In this document: positions 10,690-21,918 of the stretch, one piece after another | Layout of the letters: each line of letters begins with the position of its first letter | Numbering within the stretch: the first letter of the stretch is position 1 | Assembly (NCBI GenBank): GCA_033239005.1 | Contig: BSQZ01000111.1 | Span: 186,001 to 250,000, forward strand | Direction: 5' to 3' | Length of the DNA stretch: 64,000 bases | DNA from: Lamellibrachia satsuma | Lineage: Eukaryota > Annelida > Polychaeta > Sabellida > Siboglinidae | Position numbers and translations under genes: made by a program | The notes under the pieces: model-generated | Databases searched by the model: none | Seen by the model: only the letters and a program-made list of their open reading frames with translations | Told to the model about the DNA's origin: nothing

Positions 10690-10990
10690 AATACCCCCCA
10701 CTCCTATGAAACGTCACCACCAATGAAAGAATGGGGCCAGATCACCGTTTCACTTCCAGGTTCATGTCATATGAATGAAATGCCAGTGGTTTTAAGATGG
10801 TTCCCCCCTTTCGGCAATTTTTTGCTGCCTGGAAAATGATTTCTGAACAGCGATACGACCATATTTCAGGACTATGATACTTAGGCTGTGCCGAGAACAA
10901 AATATGAACGGGTCAGTAGCCATATTGTCCCTTGCGCACGAAAACATGCTGAAGTTGTTTTGGAAGTCATTTGATGGAAGCATCTGAACC
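10690..10990. repeat. Left half of dispersed repeat family F (interrupted)
   Basis: The stretch around 10905-10990 (CCTTGCGCACGAAAACATG, then GGAAGTCATTTGATGG) resembles 54895-54965. The matching right half of the family is displaced to 11976-12175 by the pogo-like insertion at 10992-11975. The sequence left of 10900 is assigned only tentatively. Confidence 0.5.
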
Positions 10991-10991
10991 T

Positions 10992-11975
10992 CCGCCAGGC
11001 TTCATCATGACGCAGTGGCCGGGGCCAAGATTTTGGACCCTGTTATGAGGTGCATTAGGTGTTCCCATATCTGTCACCAGGGGAGCTACTAAACAACAGT
11101 GATCGCTGCTCGCTGCACCAAGTCCAAGAACGTTGTGACTGGCAGAACTGTCTTAATACGCAGTTTACAAAGCTTATTAAACGAGTGAACTAGCATCAAT
11201 GTATATTACTGCTAAATATCATACCCTGTTGAATGTTGAACTGAATAAAATACCTATATGTATTTACAGTTATGGAATAGATTTACTATGATAATGTTGT
11301 ACTGGACTAATACGAATCAAAAACAATAACCTGGATCTGAGCAGCCAAAAACGTTTGTGAGTGGACACATGCGGTGTGACAGCTAATTAAACAAAGAAAA
11401 CGACAATACGTAGAATAAATAATCATGATACTTTATCTTTCAACCGATCTCATAATAAATTCATGATGCACTACTTAACATTAACACCACTTAACACCAT
11501 TTCATATGCAGATGATGAATTCGTATTTTCGAGCACAGGTAGCGCCTTGGGTTACGCATTTGGTACACTGGTTTCGCATCATGAAACTATTAGATTTACG
11601 ATGCAGCGGAAGCATGCCGTTTCACCCCAGTGTTATACTGGTGTTGCCTACTAAATTGCATTTAAGACTATTTATCTCTATTTTACGCAAGGTGTATTTG
11701 TGAATGTCGATTGCAATTTACAAACCGCTGAAGCGAAGCAAGCGGCGGCGTCGTGATTGATACCGGCAACAGCGCACTGGTTCGTTGTTCAAACAAGTGC
11801 TAGTTATGAAGTAGAACAGTGTGGTGATCCTAGCATAACCATAGGCATACGAACGCCCTTGAAAGACAGGCCCATTTGGCATTTCCCCCTGGTGGCAGAA
11901 AATCGGAATCCACAAGCGACCGCGTTACATCCGAATCTGCATTATAACGTGGTGCAGAATAACGAGGCACGACTG
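10992..11975 (+). mobile_element. Pogo/Tigger-like non-autonomous DNA element, full-length copy, nested
   Basis: It aligns along most of its length with the element at 36550-37370: shared blocks include AGCTACTAAACAACAG, TAACCTGGAT/ACCTGAGC and TTTCAACCGATCTC. The right end carries AATAACGAGGCACGACTG, the inverted complement of the CAGTCGCGCCTCGTTATAAC end seen intact in the other copy. The left end is decayed. CAGT...ACTG ends are typical of pogo/Tigger elements. No transposase is recognisable. It sits inside repeat family F. Confidence 0.7.
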
Positions 11976-12175
11976 TGCGTTGATTTTCTGGAGCGAAAAA
12001 ATTATAAATTTTTTTTGCAGCAGGCTGATGAAAGAATAAATACTAACACACCTTTGGGTAGTTGATTTTCAGAGTATTAAAATAAATTATTTGCGAACAG
12101 CATTAGAAATCTTTAATGTTGTCACCAATGGGAAATTAAATAGTGACCCGTCCCAGTGGTGAAAAGTTTTAATGA
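11976..12175. repeat. Right half of dispersed repeat family F
   Basis: GTTGATTTTCTGGAG, then GTTGATTTTCAGAGTATT and TGTTGTCACCAATGGGAAAT followed by AAATAGTG match 54970-55130 in the same order. This indicates that the two halves of the repeat were once contiguous. Confidence 0.6.
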
Positions 12176-12302
12176 CAATGACACATGGATATAACTGTAT
12201 TCTTCGTGTATTTGCAAATGTATTCTACTTGGCCAACAAAACAAACATATTACCTAAATAACCAAACTGACAGCGACAACTTCAGTCAGAAAGAGCCAAG
12301 AC

Positions 12303-12346
12303 GGGATTGTAGCGGGATTGTAGCGGGATTGTAGCTGGATTGTAGC
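12303..12346. repeat. Short tandem repeat, 11-bp unit x4
   Basis: GGGATTGTAGC repeated four times, the last with one substitution. Confidence 0.9.
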
Positions 12347-12504
12347 GCACCAACACAATCTATTTATCAAATCCAAACCTGTTACTGCTGGGTGCAATTA
12401 GGGCCTAATTACCACCTTGCACAGTGGCTGTGCTGCTGGGCACAGGTTTCTAGGGGTCATGTGTGTGACCTTGTGAAATGTGAGGCAGAGCAACTCTATA
12501 GACA

Positions 12505-13100
12505 GAGAGCATAGCCAGCCCAGCTGGGACACGGATAGTCAGGCATACACCTCCGTTTTATAGCTACAAGACTGACCAGCCAGCTGGGGCAGCCAACAGC
12601 CAGGCACACACCTCCGCCTAACAGCTACAAGACTACTACAAGACCGACCAGCCAGCTGGGGCAGCCAACAGCCAGGCACACACCTCCGTCTAACAGCTAC
12701 AAGACTACTACAAGACCGACCAGCCAGCTGGGGCAGCCAACAGCCAGGCACACACCTCCGCCTAACAGCTACAAGACTACTACAAGACCGACCAGCCAGC
12801 TGGGGCAGCCAATAGTCAGGCACACACCTCCGCCTAACAGCTACAAGACTACTACAAGACCGACCAGCAGCTGGGGCAGCCAACAGCCAGGCACACACCT
12901 CCGTCTAACAGCTACAAGACTACTACAAGACCAACCAGCAGCTGGGGCAGCCAACAGCCAGGCACACACCTCCGTCTAACAGTTACAAGACTACTACAAG
13001 ACCGACCAGCCAGCTGGGGCAGCCAATAGTCAGGCACACACCTCCGTCTAACAACTACAAGACTACTACAAAACTGAACAGCCAGCTGGAGCAGCCAAAA
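12505..13100. repeat. Minisatellite, 72-bp unit, ~8 copies
   Basis: Each unit carries ACAGCTACAAGACTACTACA, a GACCAGCCAGCTGGGGCAGC block and CAGGCACACACCTCCG. Spacing is 72 bp where measured (12621 to 12693), with edge units more diverged. The minus-strand frame repeating 'GRSCSSLVAVRRRCVPG' is a repeat artefact. Confidence 0.9.
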
Positions 13101-13104
13101 GACA

Positions 13105-14715
13105 GACAGATGGACGGACAGACAGATAGACTGAAGGACTGTTTCAATAATGATTCCTTTTCATATACACAAATGTGATAGTAACCAGTCACGCTGGCAG
13201 AGGTTGCACTTTGGTCCAAGACACTGAATACGGGGAATCCAAAAAAGTGTGACTAGGAAAAAAACAGTATTGCTGTCACAACACCAGAGGTCAGACTCCG
13301 CGACACAGTTAATCCCTGGAGCACAGAGAGGCCATCCAGGACAGACTTGACCATCCAGGGCCCCAGACCAGGACACATACGTCATGATGACACATTCCAA
13401 TACATCATGACGAAAGGTCAAAGCAGGAGGTTGTGTCACCAGCGTCAATAAAGCGGACACTAAACGTAGCACTGGATGTAATACATCTCGGTGCTTATAG
13501 GGGTTTAATTTGCACACAAGCTGCAACGGAGCTTGGCTCCGGTCACGTATACCCACTGGCTCAAATGTGAGAGGTTACAACGAGTCTGTGGGGCAACAAC
13601 GTATGACAACGAGACAGGCTAAGGTCATCGTCATCACAAGCACCAACATGGTCCTCGAATAACAAGATTCCGACTGCGGTCAAGGGGAAATAATTATGTC
13701 AGATGCTATATACACACCCACCCTGAGGATAAATGGACGGTTTTGTTTCTACAAATAAATCCTGATCTACTTAGATAAGCTCAAATGAACTTGTAAGTGT
13801 ATTTATCTTTATTTAGAAATGTTTTAAGCGCTGTCCACCATGTCACAGACGACACCCTATCTAGGGTATCCTTTAAGCCCATAACATAAAATAAACAAGA
13901 ATTAAGGTCTCAGGATTGCAACTGCATTATGAGTAACCATTGACAAACCCCAATAGAACAAAACGCTCATGGTATAAATTCAGAATATAATTATTTCCAT
14001 GACTGTCTGTCTGTTCTGTTGTATTAAGGCACCAAGTTGAATTTAAAACTGCCATCTCAACAGGAACAGTACTTCAAACAATCGTTCCTATCTAACAACT
14101 TTGATAAAGAATTCAATATATTAAAAATGTATCATTACTTTGATGTTGGTTGTTACAAAATACACAAAGTCATCTGGATTAGTTAAATGTATTTGTAAAA
14201 AAAAAATTTTTTAACATTTTTTATTTAAAAATTCAAGTTAAATTTCTATTGCTATAAGTCAATAATCAGTAATGTCATACAACCACGGGGATTTTGTGCA
14301 ATGGGGGTTTTTGTATGAGTATATCCTTCTTGTACTAATTGTAACTAGCACAATGTATGAGTAAGAATGTTGGAATGAAGTGTACTGGTTAGAAAGGTGA
14401 ACCATTCCAGCTCCACCCTACACCCCACGCCCTATGCCCCACGCCCTATGCCTGTACATCTAGCACATCGTTGCAGCAACTGGACAGGGCAAATGGTGTG
14501 GTATATTTATGTACGACCATGAGCACTCGTGGCAGTCACACCTAGCCCCAATAGGAGGCTGCACAGGTCTCAATCATACACCGCCAACATATGGGAACAA
14601 CGCAGAATTTAAATCACACAGTTTTGACATTTTAATAATGTTCTACTGCTAGTATTTTGTTGTTTTTACTCTAATTTAAATATTATCAGCCACCTCTTAT
14701 ATGCCACATCAATTT
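13105..14715. other. Intron/intergenic DNA, no supported gene
   Basis: The open frame at 13161-13556 (minus) has no recognisable domain. A CCCCACGCCCTATGC duplication lies near 14420-14450. Nothing else is supported. Confidence 0.5.
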
Positions 14716-14717
14716 AT

Positions 14718-14719
<2 letters not shown>

Positions 14720-14807
<88 letters not shown>

Positions 14808-14816
14808 ATATATATA
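14720..14816. repeat. (TA)n microsatellite
   Basis: Long TA dinucleotide run interrupted by two short TTAT/ATTA breaks. Confidence 0.95.
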
Positions 14817-15294
14817 CATCTTGGTCTTGTATTTTATTTTATTCATAAACATTTATTTTAAACATTTCTTACAATTTTATCATTAATTTAATTATGCAAA
14901 GCCATTTGAGCTTTTTAAGAATTATATATTATTATTAATAAATGTCTGTGAACATTGCACCAGGAATAGGCGTAGTGTTGATACTGTGATGTAATACGAG
15001 TGGCCTGAAGCCCTGAACACACAAACGTGAAACTTACTACTTGCAAGGTGCATGGCTGCAAGCATTGACTTGTCAGGCCCTGTATTGTCTGGAAAGCCTG
15101 TGATAATCCCATCACATAAACACTGATGCAGTTACATTGGCAGCCAGCTCCTGTGCACCTCAAAACACATCTGCATCCTGGTACGGTCTACAGGGTTGTT
15201 TGGGAATACCACATACCACAACTTCTTCCTTCAGCCCAGAAGCAATCTGAACGTATCCCCCCCGTCCATACATTATTACTGTCTACTAGAAAGG

Positions 15295-16062
15295 TAAAGG
15301 TGTGTCCTTGTGTAGTGCAGTATCCAGTCATTAGGACTATTTAAAGCGCTTTACACTTCACCCCCGGCAGACCTGTTCATTCCTACACCAACTCAACTTT
15401 ATCCAGCTGAGTGAACTGAAGCAAGGTGGAGTGAACTGAAGCAAGGTGGAGTGAACTGAAGCAAGGTGGAGTGAACTGAAGCAAGGTGGAGTGAACAGAA
15501 GCAAGGTGGATTGAACTGAAGCAAGGTGGAGTGAACTGAAGCAAGGTGGAGTGAACTGAAGCAAGGTGGAGTGAACTGAATCAAAGTGGAGTGAACTGAA
15601 GCAAGGTAGAGCGAACTGAAACAACGTGGAGCGAACTGAAGCAAGGTGGAGTGAACTGAAGCAAGGTGGAGTGACCTGAAACAAGGTGGAGTGAACTGAA
15701 GCAAGGTGGAGTGACCTGAAACAAGGTGGAGTGAACTGAAGCAAGGTGGGGTGAACTGAAGGAAGGTGGAGTGAACTGAAACAAGGTGGAGTGAACTGAA
15801 GCAAGGTGGAGTGACCTGAAACAAGGTGGAGTGAACTGAAGCAAGGTGGGGTGAACTGAAGCAAAGTGGAGTGACCATAAGCAAGATGGAGTGAACAGAA
15901 GCAAGGTGGAGTGAACTGAAGCAAGGTGGAGTGAACTGAAGCAAGGTGGAGTGAACTGAATCAAAGTGGAGTGAACTGAAGCAAGATGGAGTGAACTGAA
16001 GCAACGTGGAGTGAACAAAATTGCCCAAAGCTTCGAAATGGCAGCAAAAGATTGAGTCTTTT
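15295..16062 (-). mobile_element. SINE family A copy, swollen by an internal array
   Basis: Read on the minus strand it has a decayed tRNA-derived head near 16020-16062 (complement of GCCCAAAGCTTCGAAATGGC), then the array, then the shared body (complement of CCGGCAGACCTGTTCATTCC) and the tail (complement of CAGTCATTAGGACTATTTAAAG). The same blocks occur in the copies at 17950, 57032 and 59625. Normal length is about 300 bp; this copy spans about 770 bp because of the 20-bp array in its centre. Confidence 0.75.
15411..16016. repeat. Minisatellite, 20-bp unit, ~30 copies, inside SINE A
   Basis: The unit GTGAACTGAAGCAAGGTGGA corresponds to one copy of the SINE sequence (GTGAACTGAGGCAACGAGGA in the 17.9-kb copy). 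Variants differ by single bases. As 20 is not divisible by 3, all three minus frames stay open for long stretches. Confidence 0.95.
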
Positions 16063-16200
16063 GTTCTAACCACGCGCCAGCGCACCACACACAAATCTGA
16101 CACCAATGTCCATTACACTACCTGTTGATAGATCCGTCAATAACATCCTATCTATAAGAGATACATCACAGGTGGACGGTCAGTGGTGGGCTTTACTCAC

Positions 16201-16269
16201 CCTTGTGAGGCAGATGTGGACCGAAGTGGTTGTTCACCTCCATGCCTGCAGCCTTCGGGTCAAGAGTGT
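16201..16269 (-). CDS. Probable 69-nt exon of the same minus-strand gene
   Basis: On the minus strand the acceptor is GTGATTGTTTGCTTGCAG (right of 16269) and the donor GTGAGTAAAG (left of 16201), both good matches to consensus. Only one frame is open: two bases of a split codon, then TLDPKAAGMEVNNHFGPHLP, HK, and one leftover base G. That leftover base pairs with the AC at the start of exon 3406-3608 to give Asp, so the phases agree and the joined protein reads HLPHK-D-LPTPEQ. The intervening intron would be 12.6 kb. The exon length is a multiple of 3, so skipping it would keep frame. Family not recognised. Confidence 0.6.
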
Positions 16270-17020
16270 CTGCAAGCAAACAATCACAACGTTAGTTCTC
16301 TCTATCACGTTGGTACATAGGCAAATACAGATATGTACACAGATACATGTGTACAGAAATAGACACAAACATGACAAGCACATAGTGCCTTCCTAAACAG
16401 ATGGACGGACAGATGGATCCACACACCACCGACCAACTAAATTAAAGACGGTGTTAGATGTGTAAGCTGGAATGAGATGCAGGGTGTAGACAGTCATGTT
16501 CTAAAATACACAACATACTGACTAAAGCAGAAACAGATTTGGTTGCTATTTCTCTGAGAATTCCTAACAAAACAATGCATGAACCACTCACCACACTTTA
16601 GTCTCACAGTCACACAAGGTATGTGAGGACAGCGATATAGAATCCTGGGCACCATAATACATTAGAACCACGCTGCCATTACACAAACCAATACACTTCC
16701 ATTTCCACAAATCATGCAGTACACAAACTCGTACGTCTAAGACAACTGCATGCCCCGTTTCCTCTGTAGACGGTGTTACAACACCATTGGTTTCCAGCAC
16801 TGTCTATGCAATAATAATTATGATGATGGTACTTCACTAAAACTGAACCAAGATGATCCTCTCACTTTCAGGGGCCCTGGATACCCCCAGACACCCAGAG
16901 AAAGTCCAATCTGCCACTACAGACTGTACCTGGAAAAAGCTGCCATAGGAAATGACCAATCTCTGATAAAGCTACATACACAAATCTTTTATTATCATAA
17001 CAACTTCTAATCAGAACCAC
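16270..17020. other. Intron/intergenic DNA with an exon-like open stretch
   Basis: A minus-strand stretch at 16592-16803 is open for 70 codons with a GTGAGT donor, but its phase would create a stop with exon 16201-16269. I do not call it an exon. No other feature is seen. Confidence 0.4.
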
Positions 17021-17024
17021 ATCA

Positions 17025-17290
17025 GTGTTTCCTCCACCTGGTTGGACCGTACATAAAGTTGATAACAGGGTTTATACAACATAAACGTGCTTTCTCTGTC
17101 TCTGCGCCTAGGGTCTGGAATGAACTCCACATCACTTTGAAAACAACTTAAACTATAACTTCTTTCCAAAAAAAACTCAAGACATATTTATTCCAAATTG
17201 CATTTCCACCATAAATCTTTGGTTGTCCCTCATTCTGATAATGACTTTTACGCGTCCCTGTTCAGGACAATGCTTAATGATTTTGTTTTG
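17025..17290 (+). mobile_element. LINE C-terminal remnant and 3' tail
   Basis: The plus strand reads AFSVSAPRVWNELHITLKTT, a stop, then FQKKLKTYLFQIAFPP and a stop near 17212. This is the terminal segment of a CR1/L2-like LINE protein with one premature stop. A tail with TTTTGTTTTGTTGCCCCTCT and GTATTGGAGCAAACAACTGA follows. 5'-truncated. Confidence 0.75.
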
Positions 17291-17294
17291 TTGC

Positions 17295-17945
17295 CCCTCT
17301 GAGCTCAAGTTCGTGAGGGTATTGGAGCAAACAACTGACTTATTAGATTATTCACAGGACTTACGTGAAAAAGAACACATTTCTTGATATTTCAAGAAAA
17401 CCACTACGCTGGATATAGTTTCAGATTTAAGTAGAAAACTATCCATCAAATACTTGTGCAGTTTTAATGGTGAACTAAATATTTCCACGAAATCATCTAG
17501 AAAATCATGTGATCCCAATAGTCATCTCGGAAAAACATAAGAACCGTTTTGTTGTATCTGTTATCTCTTTTGACTTTGTCAAATAGAGGTAGTTCTTGTC
17601 TCCACTAATGAGTATAATAAAGGGTGCAGAAGAAGACGCTTAGGATGAGATGAAGCACCTATGTTGGTAACTACAGGAACTGGTGACTTGGATTCGGCAT
17701 ACAGTCAAATCTATTCCAGATGCTGTCTGGAAATAGAAGTACATCCCTAGAACGGAAGTGCAAATGATGTGTGGGCCAACAAAAAAAGGGAAGCATTCCT
17801 AATTGTGGGGAAAACCATCATTCACTGTCCGATCTTCACTGGTGTACCAATGATGCCCTCAAGAAAGTGCAAACATCACCTGAAATCTACATGTACTTCA
17901 CTTCAACAATGTGGCTTACAAATACTCAATAGGTATTTTGCATCA
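17295..17945. other. Intron/intergenic DNA, no supported gene
   Basis: I see no exon, repeat or regulatory site that I can support here. Confidence 0.5.
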
Positions 17946-17949
17946 GAAT

Positions 17950-18445
17950 AAAGGTATGTTCTTACGTAGCGCGGTATCTAGTCATTGGGACTGTTCAAAA
18001 TGCTTTACCCTTCACCCCCTGGCAGACCTGTTCCTTTACCCTTCACCCCCTGGCAGACTTGTTCATTTACCCTTCACCCCCTGGCAGACCTGTTCATTTA
18101 CCCTTCACCCCCTGGCAGACCTGTTCCTTTACCCTTCACCCCCTGGCTGACCTGTTCATTTACCCTTCACCCCCTGGCAGACTTGTTCCTTTACCCTTCA
18201 CCCCCTGGCAGACCTGTTCATTCCAACTCCAACTTGACTTCTCTGGGAAGCATTCAGCCATGCTGCAATTATTGCACGGAAACTATTCGTTCACATATCC
18301 ACCCATGTCTGTAGCCAGGCACTCATTTATACAGTTGAGTGAACTGAGGCAACGAGGAGTGAGCAAAATTGCCCAAGCTTCAAAACGGCAGCAAGAGGAT
18401 TCAAACCTGGATATTCTTGATTGAGAGTCCAACATTCCAAACGCT
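17950..18445 (-). mobile_element. SINE family A copy with internal 31-bp array
   Basis: On the minus strand the tRNA-derived head includes a box B-like CCAGGTTTGAATCC (complement at about 18394-18407). It is followed by the SINE body (complement of GCCATGCTGCAATTATTGCA), the array and the tail near 17975-18009 (complement of GTCATTGGGACTGTTCAAAA). It is the best reference copy for most of the body. Confidence 0.8.
18010..18225. repeat. Minisatellite, 31-bp unit x7, inside SINE A
   Basis: The unit is CTTCACCCCCTGGCAGACCT followed by GTTC(A/C)TTTACC. Starts fall every 31 bp at 18010, 18041, 18072, 18103, 18134, 18165 and 18196. A single copy of the same sequence occurs in the other SINE A copies, so the array arose after insertion. 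Confidence 0.95.
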
Positions 18446-18449
18446 AACA

Positions 18450-19695
18450 TTGAACATCATCACAACTATTTTAAAGGTAAAATTGTGACCATTTTTATTG
18501 TAACATCAATGTTATATAGTATAAACTATTATATTCTAACATTTTGACCACAATTTTTACATATAATTTGACTGTTCGTTATCTGTTTACTTTGCAATTC
18601 GGTATGACCAATGTGAATGACCAATGTGAATGTGCAATTTGAGTTGACAGTTCCAAATCATACAGATAACAGTCAAATTATATGAACAAATTGCAGTTAA
18701 TTACGTTAAGATGTTAGAATATATATAGTTTACACTAACTATAACATGATTTTACAAGAGACTGTGTACCTTAAATGGGCTTGTTTTTCCGAGTGTGAGT
18801 TTCAACTGAATATTCACCTCGCCAAGTAGTGATATTAATTTGATTCTTTACACAGCACAAGTGACATACTGACTAGAAAACTGTCACCGTTTTACCTACC
18901 CACATCTAGATATCTTGATGTCAACATCTATTCATGGAAATAAGGGAAGGTGGTCAGGAAAAAGTGGGAAGCGTCCTTATCCTGCTCCGCTCAACATTTC
19001 TTATATTTAGCAGATTCACACATGTTTTTACATTCGCCGTTCTCATTCGTGGTAACCGCATGAGCTAGAAAATGATAGATCAGTTTAGGCCATAGAGATA
19101 CATGTGTCGAACTGCCTCGTGTGCAACAAATACAGCTATTTGGCCGGGAATTTTTTTTATTATAAAAGTGGGATATTTCTTCCAAAAAGCAGGGAAGCAG
19201 AACTACAGAAAAAAACGCTATGTTTAACACCCATGGGTTTATAGTTTAGTTCCAGTGAAATGGTCATAATAATATCAGCTGTCACACAGGGTCCATCCCT
19301 CAATGCAGGCAGTGGACATATTGCTGGCAACTGTCCAAGACTCAGAGACTCCACAACAAGTTATAAATAGACAGCCTTGTCAGCCACTGACCACTATTTA
19401 TAGGTGAAATGCCATAGAAATCAACAGGACTGGTCAGTCTCATTACCTGGGCTTTAAAGATAATGAGTAACGACTGACCACCATGTGCTTTCTGAATGTC
19501 CAGGAGGCATAATTCAGTCTATATAGGTCCAGTAATCAAGGACTATGACAATGGGTGTAAGAAGGCACAAACTATACCTAGGCAAGGCAGGCTTAGCATT
19601 GAAAGGACGTGCAGAGAAACAGAGCGGATAAAATATAATCTCTCAGCATGTCTAAGTATCAAATCACAAATAATACCTTAATTATAAGATGGACA
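18450..19695. other. Intron/intergenic DNA, no supported gene
   Basis: AT-rich, with partly inverted blocks around 18520-18730 (for example ATATAATTTGACTGTTCGTTATCTG versus its complement near 18660-18690), possibly a decayed foldback element. No exon is supported. Confidence 0.4.
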
Positions 19696-19699
19696 TTAT

Positions 19700-19860
19700 C
19701 ACTGACAGAAGGCACTGTCGTATTGTGACTGACGTAGTCAGCCTTTCTGTTCCTAAAACTAGGCTTAACCTGGGCAAGCGTGCTATCTCTGTAGCTATCT
19801 CTGTAGCTATCTCTGTAGCTGCACCCCAAATCTGGAACAAACTCTCCATCACTTTGTGAC
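19700..19860 (+). mobile_element. LINE C-terminal remnant with internal 12-bp triplication
   Basis: The plus strand reads VPKTRLNLGKRAISVA, then ISVA twice more, then APQIWNKLSITL and a stop at about 19857. The family norm has a single 'AFSVAAPxxWNxLP'. The extra ISVA codons come from the 12-bp repeat, which keeps frame. Confidence 0.7.
19782..19820. repeat. 12-bp unit x3 inside LINE coding sequence
   Basis: GCTATCTCTGTA repeated at 19782, 19794 and 19806. Confidence 0.95.
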
Positions 19861-19871
19861 ATCACCCGCTA

Positions 19872-19935
19872 GCAAACCCCACAGATACAAACCCCACAGA
19901 TACAAACCCCACAGGTACAAACCCCACAGGTACTA
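19872..19935. repeat. 15-bp unit x4-5
   Basis: CAAACCCCACAGATA-type units (later GGTA), starting about 12 bp after the LINE stop codon. Confidence 0.9.
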
Positions 19936-19939
19936 ACCC

Positions 19940-20615
19940 TAATCTTGATAAATATTCTATTAACAGCATCACCACTTCATGTCAATTTAATCAGAGATGA
20001 CAAGTTTCCTTCTTGGAGTTTTGGAAAATGACAAATTCTTAATCCGACCAAGTTATTGGATAACTAGACATGTGACAATAACAATGTTGTACAGTGCATC
20101 TACTGCATGTATGCGTGGCTTTGCGTGCATGCGTGCATGCGTGCATGCGTGCATGCGTGATAAGTGAATGTCTCACCACTAGCCATGTGTATATCATTAA
20201 ACGTTAACAAATGAGCGAGATACGAGATAGGAAGCAGACCTGCATTAGTTACACGAGATGATGGAAGGGACAAGGACATTTCTAGGAAGCAGATAATGAC
20301 ACAACGTGACACTGCCTGTGTTGACACATTCGGGTAGAGACAATGCCACGAAACTGTCAGATTCCCTGGAAGAGCTGCATGAAAACGACACGAGCCAAAG
20401 TCATAACAATTCTGGGAAATGCATTTAGAGTAATCAGCAGCAACAGGTGAGTGTGACAAGCGGAAATAGGATGGAGGGATGCGGAGGCAGGCCATTGTTG
20501 AGACAATGACAATGTCATGTGGACATCTCTCGCCACGTACACAAGCAATTAATTACACCAACTCACAATCAATCTAGGACTTATTTCATAACATGTTTAC
20601 ATAAACCTTGGTCCA
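19940..20615. other. Intron/intergenic DNA with a GCATGCGT simple repeat
   Basis: GTGCATGC repeats occupy about 20105-20160. The minus open frame at 20100-20495 overlaps them and is not recognisable. Confidence 0.5.
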
Positions 20616-20617
20616 AT

Positions 20618-20925
20618 GTCCTGTTTTTAACACTGATACTCCTGTTTTGATGTGGACCATCCTTCTTGATGTAGATTGATTATGTTTTAACGTGGAACAT
20701 CTTGTTTTAACACAGACCATCTTGTTTTTTACTTTAATCATGCTGTTTTAACATGGACCATCCTATTTTAACAAGGACCGTATTGTTTTAACATGGATCA
20801 TCCTATGTTAACACAGACAATCCTGCTTTAACGTGGACCATCCTGTTTTAATGTGGACCATCCTGGACGAACATGGACTGCCCTGTTTTAACATGAACCG
20901 TTCTGTTTTCTATTTTGAGGGAGAC
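20618..20925. repeat. Old, diverged minisatellite, 20-bp unit, ~14 copies
   Basis: Units resemble TGTTTTAACATGGACCATCC with many substitutions. The divergence contrasts with the near-identical arrays elsewhere and suggests an older array. Confidence 0.85.
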
Positions 20926-20929
20926 CCTT

Positions 20930-21825
20930 CCATTTTATGAGGAACCTCCCATTTTTATGGCGACTCTTCCATTGTTATGTGACCTTCCTATTTCTACAGG
21001 CAAGAAGCAATGAACAAACGTGACTAGAAGATGCTGAGAGATGGAATATATTAGCAGCAGATTGGTGAGACAATGCCACTCTGCCAAGCGTTCTACTTCC
21101 ACCGGGGACAGCGAGAGACTACACAGCCTGCCTTCAACTCATTATTTAGCAATCAAAACCTTGGTTCTCTTGTCTTCCTGGAAACAACTGTCCAAGAAGT
21201 GGGTCTTTTGTCTCTAAGGACAATGCTAGAAGTGTCACAGCCTCCAGTGAAGTCAGGTGTTATAAACACATTCAGTCAGTCAGTCAATCATGTCTTTATG
21301 GAAAAAAAATTCATTTCATACAGAAATTATCATTTATATGGCTCAGTTTTATTGAAAATATATATTATTTCGTCATGAGGTCTAAGTAAAATTCTTGTTC
21401 TTTACTGCAAAACAACAATATGTTGTAATAAGCAAGACACAACTAGCAGGTACTTACTTCACCAAGTGTTAACAGGTTGCCTTCGAAGATGTCTAAATGT
21501 CACTTCCTAGAAGCCCATCACTTACGACCTATTTTGAGCTCATTCAGTGAATAGCGTCAAACAAAATATCATTCGGTTCACTCACTGTTAATTGTTAATG
21601 TCTTTAATGACACAGAAATCTGCCTGTAAGAATTACAATGTTTACTGGTTTATTCAGACAGTGTTTATTTCGTGCAACAGCTAGTAGGTCTTGACAAAAT
21701 CAAACCGAGCCCAAGGATGTTCATTTGTATGGGAGTTTCAACTGTTGGTGCAAAATCTCATTTCATATACTGTATAATCAAGTAATCAGATTGCTAGCCT
21801 CAATTATGGTGCTCTGTGAAGTGTA
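20930..21825. other. Intron/intergenic DNA with one weak microexon candidate
   Basis: On the minus strand, 21458-21492 is bounded by ATTTAG and a perfect GTAAGTACC donor and reads IFEGNLLTLGE. Its phase (ends 0) does not match the exon at 16201-16269, so it would need an unseen exon between. Nothing else is supported. Confidence 0.3.
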
Positions 21826-21827
21826 CA

Positions 21828-21918
21828 CTTGGTGCTGAGTGCTCAGTGCATCTACCTTGGTGCTCAGTGCATCTACCCTGGTGCTCAGTGCATCTACCTT
21901 GGTGCTTAATGCATCTAC
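21828..21918. repeat. 21-bp unit x4
   Basis: GGTGCTCAGTGCATCTACCTT-type units. Confidence 0.95.

Noticed and set aside
11490..11545. YADD-like reverse transcriptase motif (SYADDEFVFSS)
   Set aside because: It lies inside the pogo-like element, has no neighbouring reverse transcriptase blocks, and the other copy (37.1 kb) reads YVDDEF with stops around it. Coincidental.
16592..16803. 212-nt exon (70 open codons, GTGAGT donor) on the minus strand
   Set aside because: The acceptor has a poor pyrimidine tract, and the exon ends in phase 2 so that joining to exon 16201-16269 creates a TGA. It may be an unrelated or dead exon.
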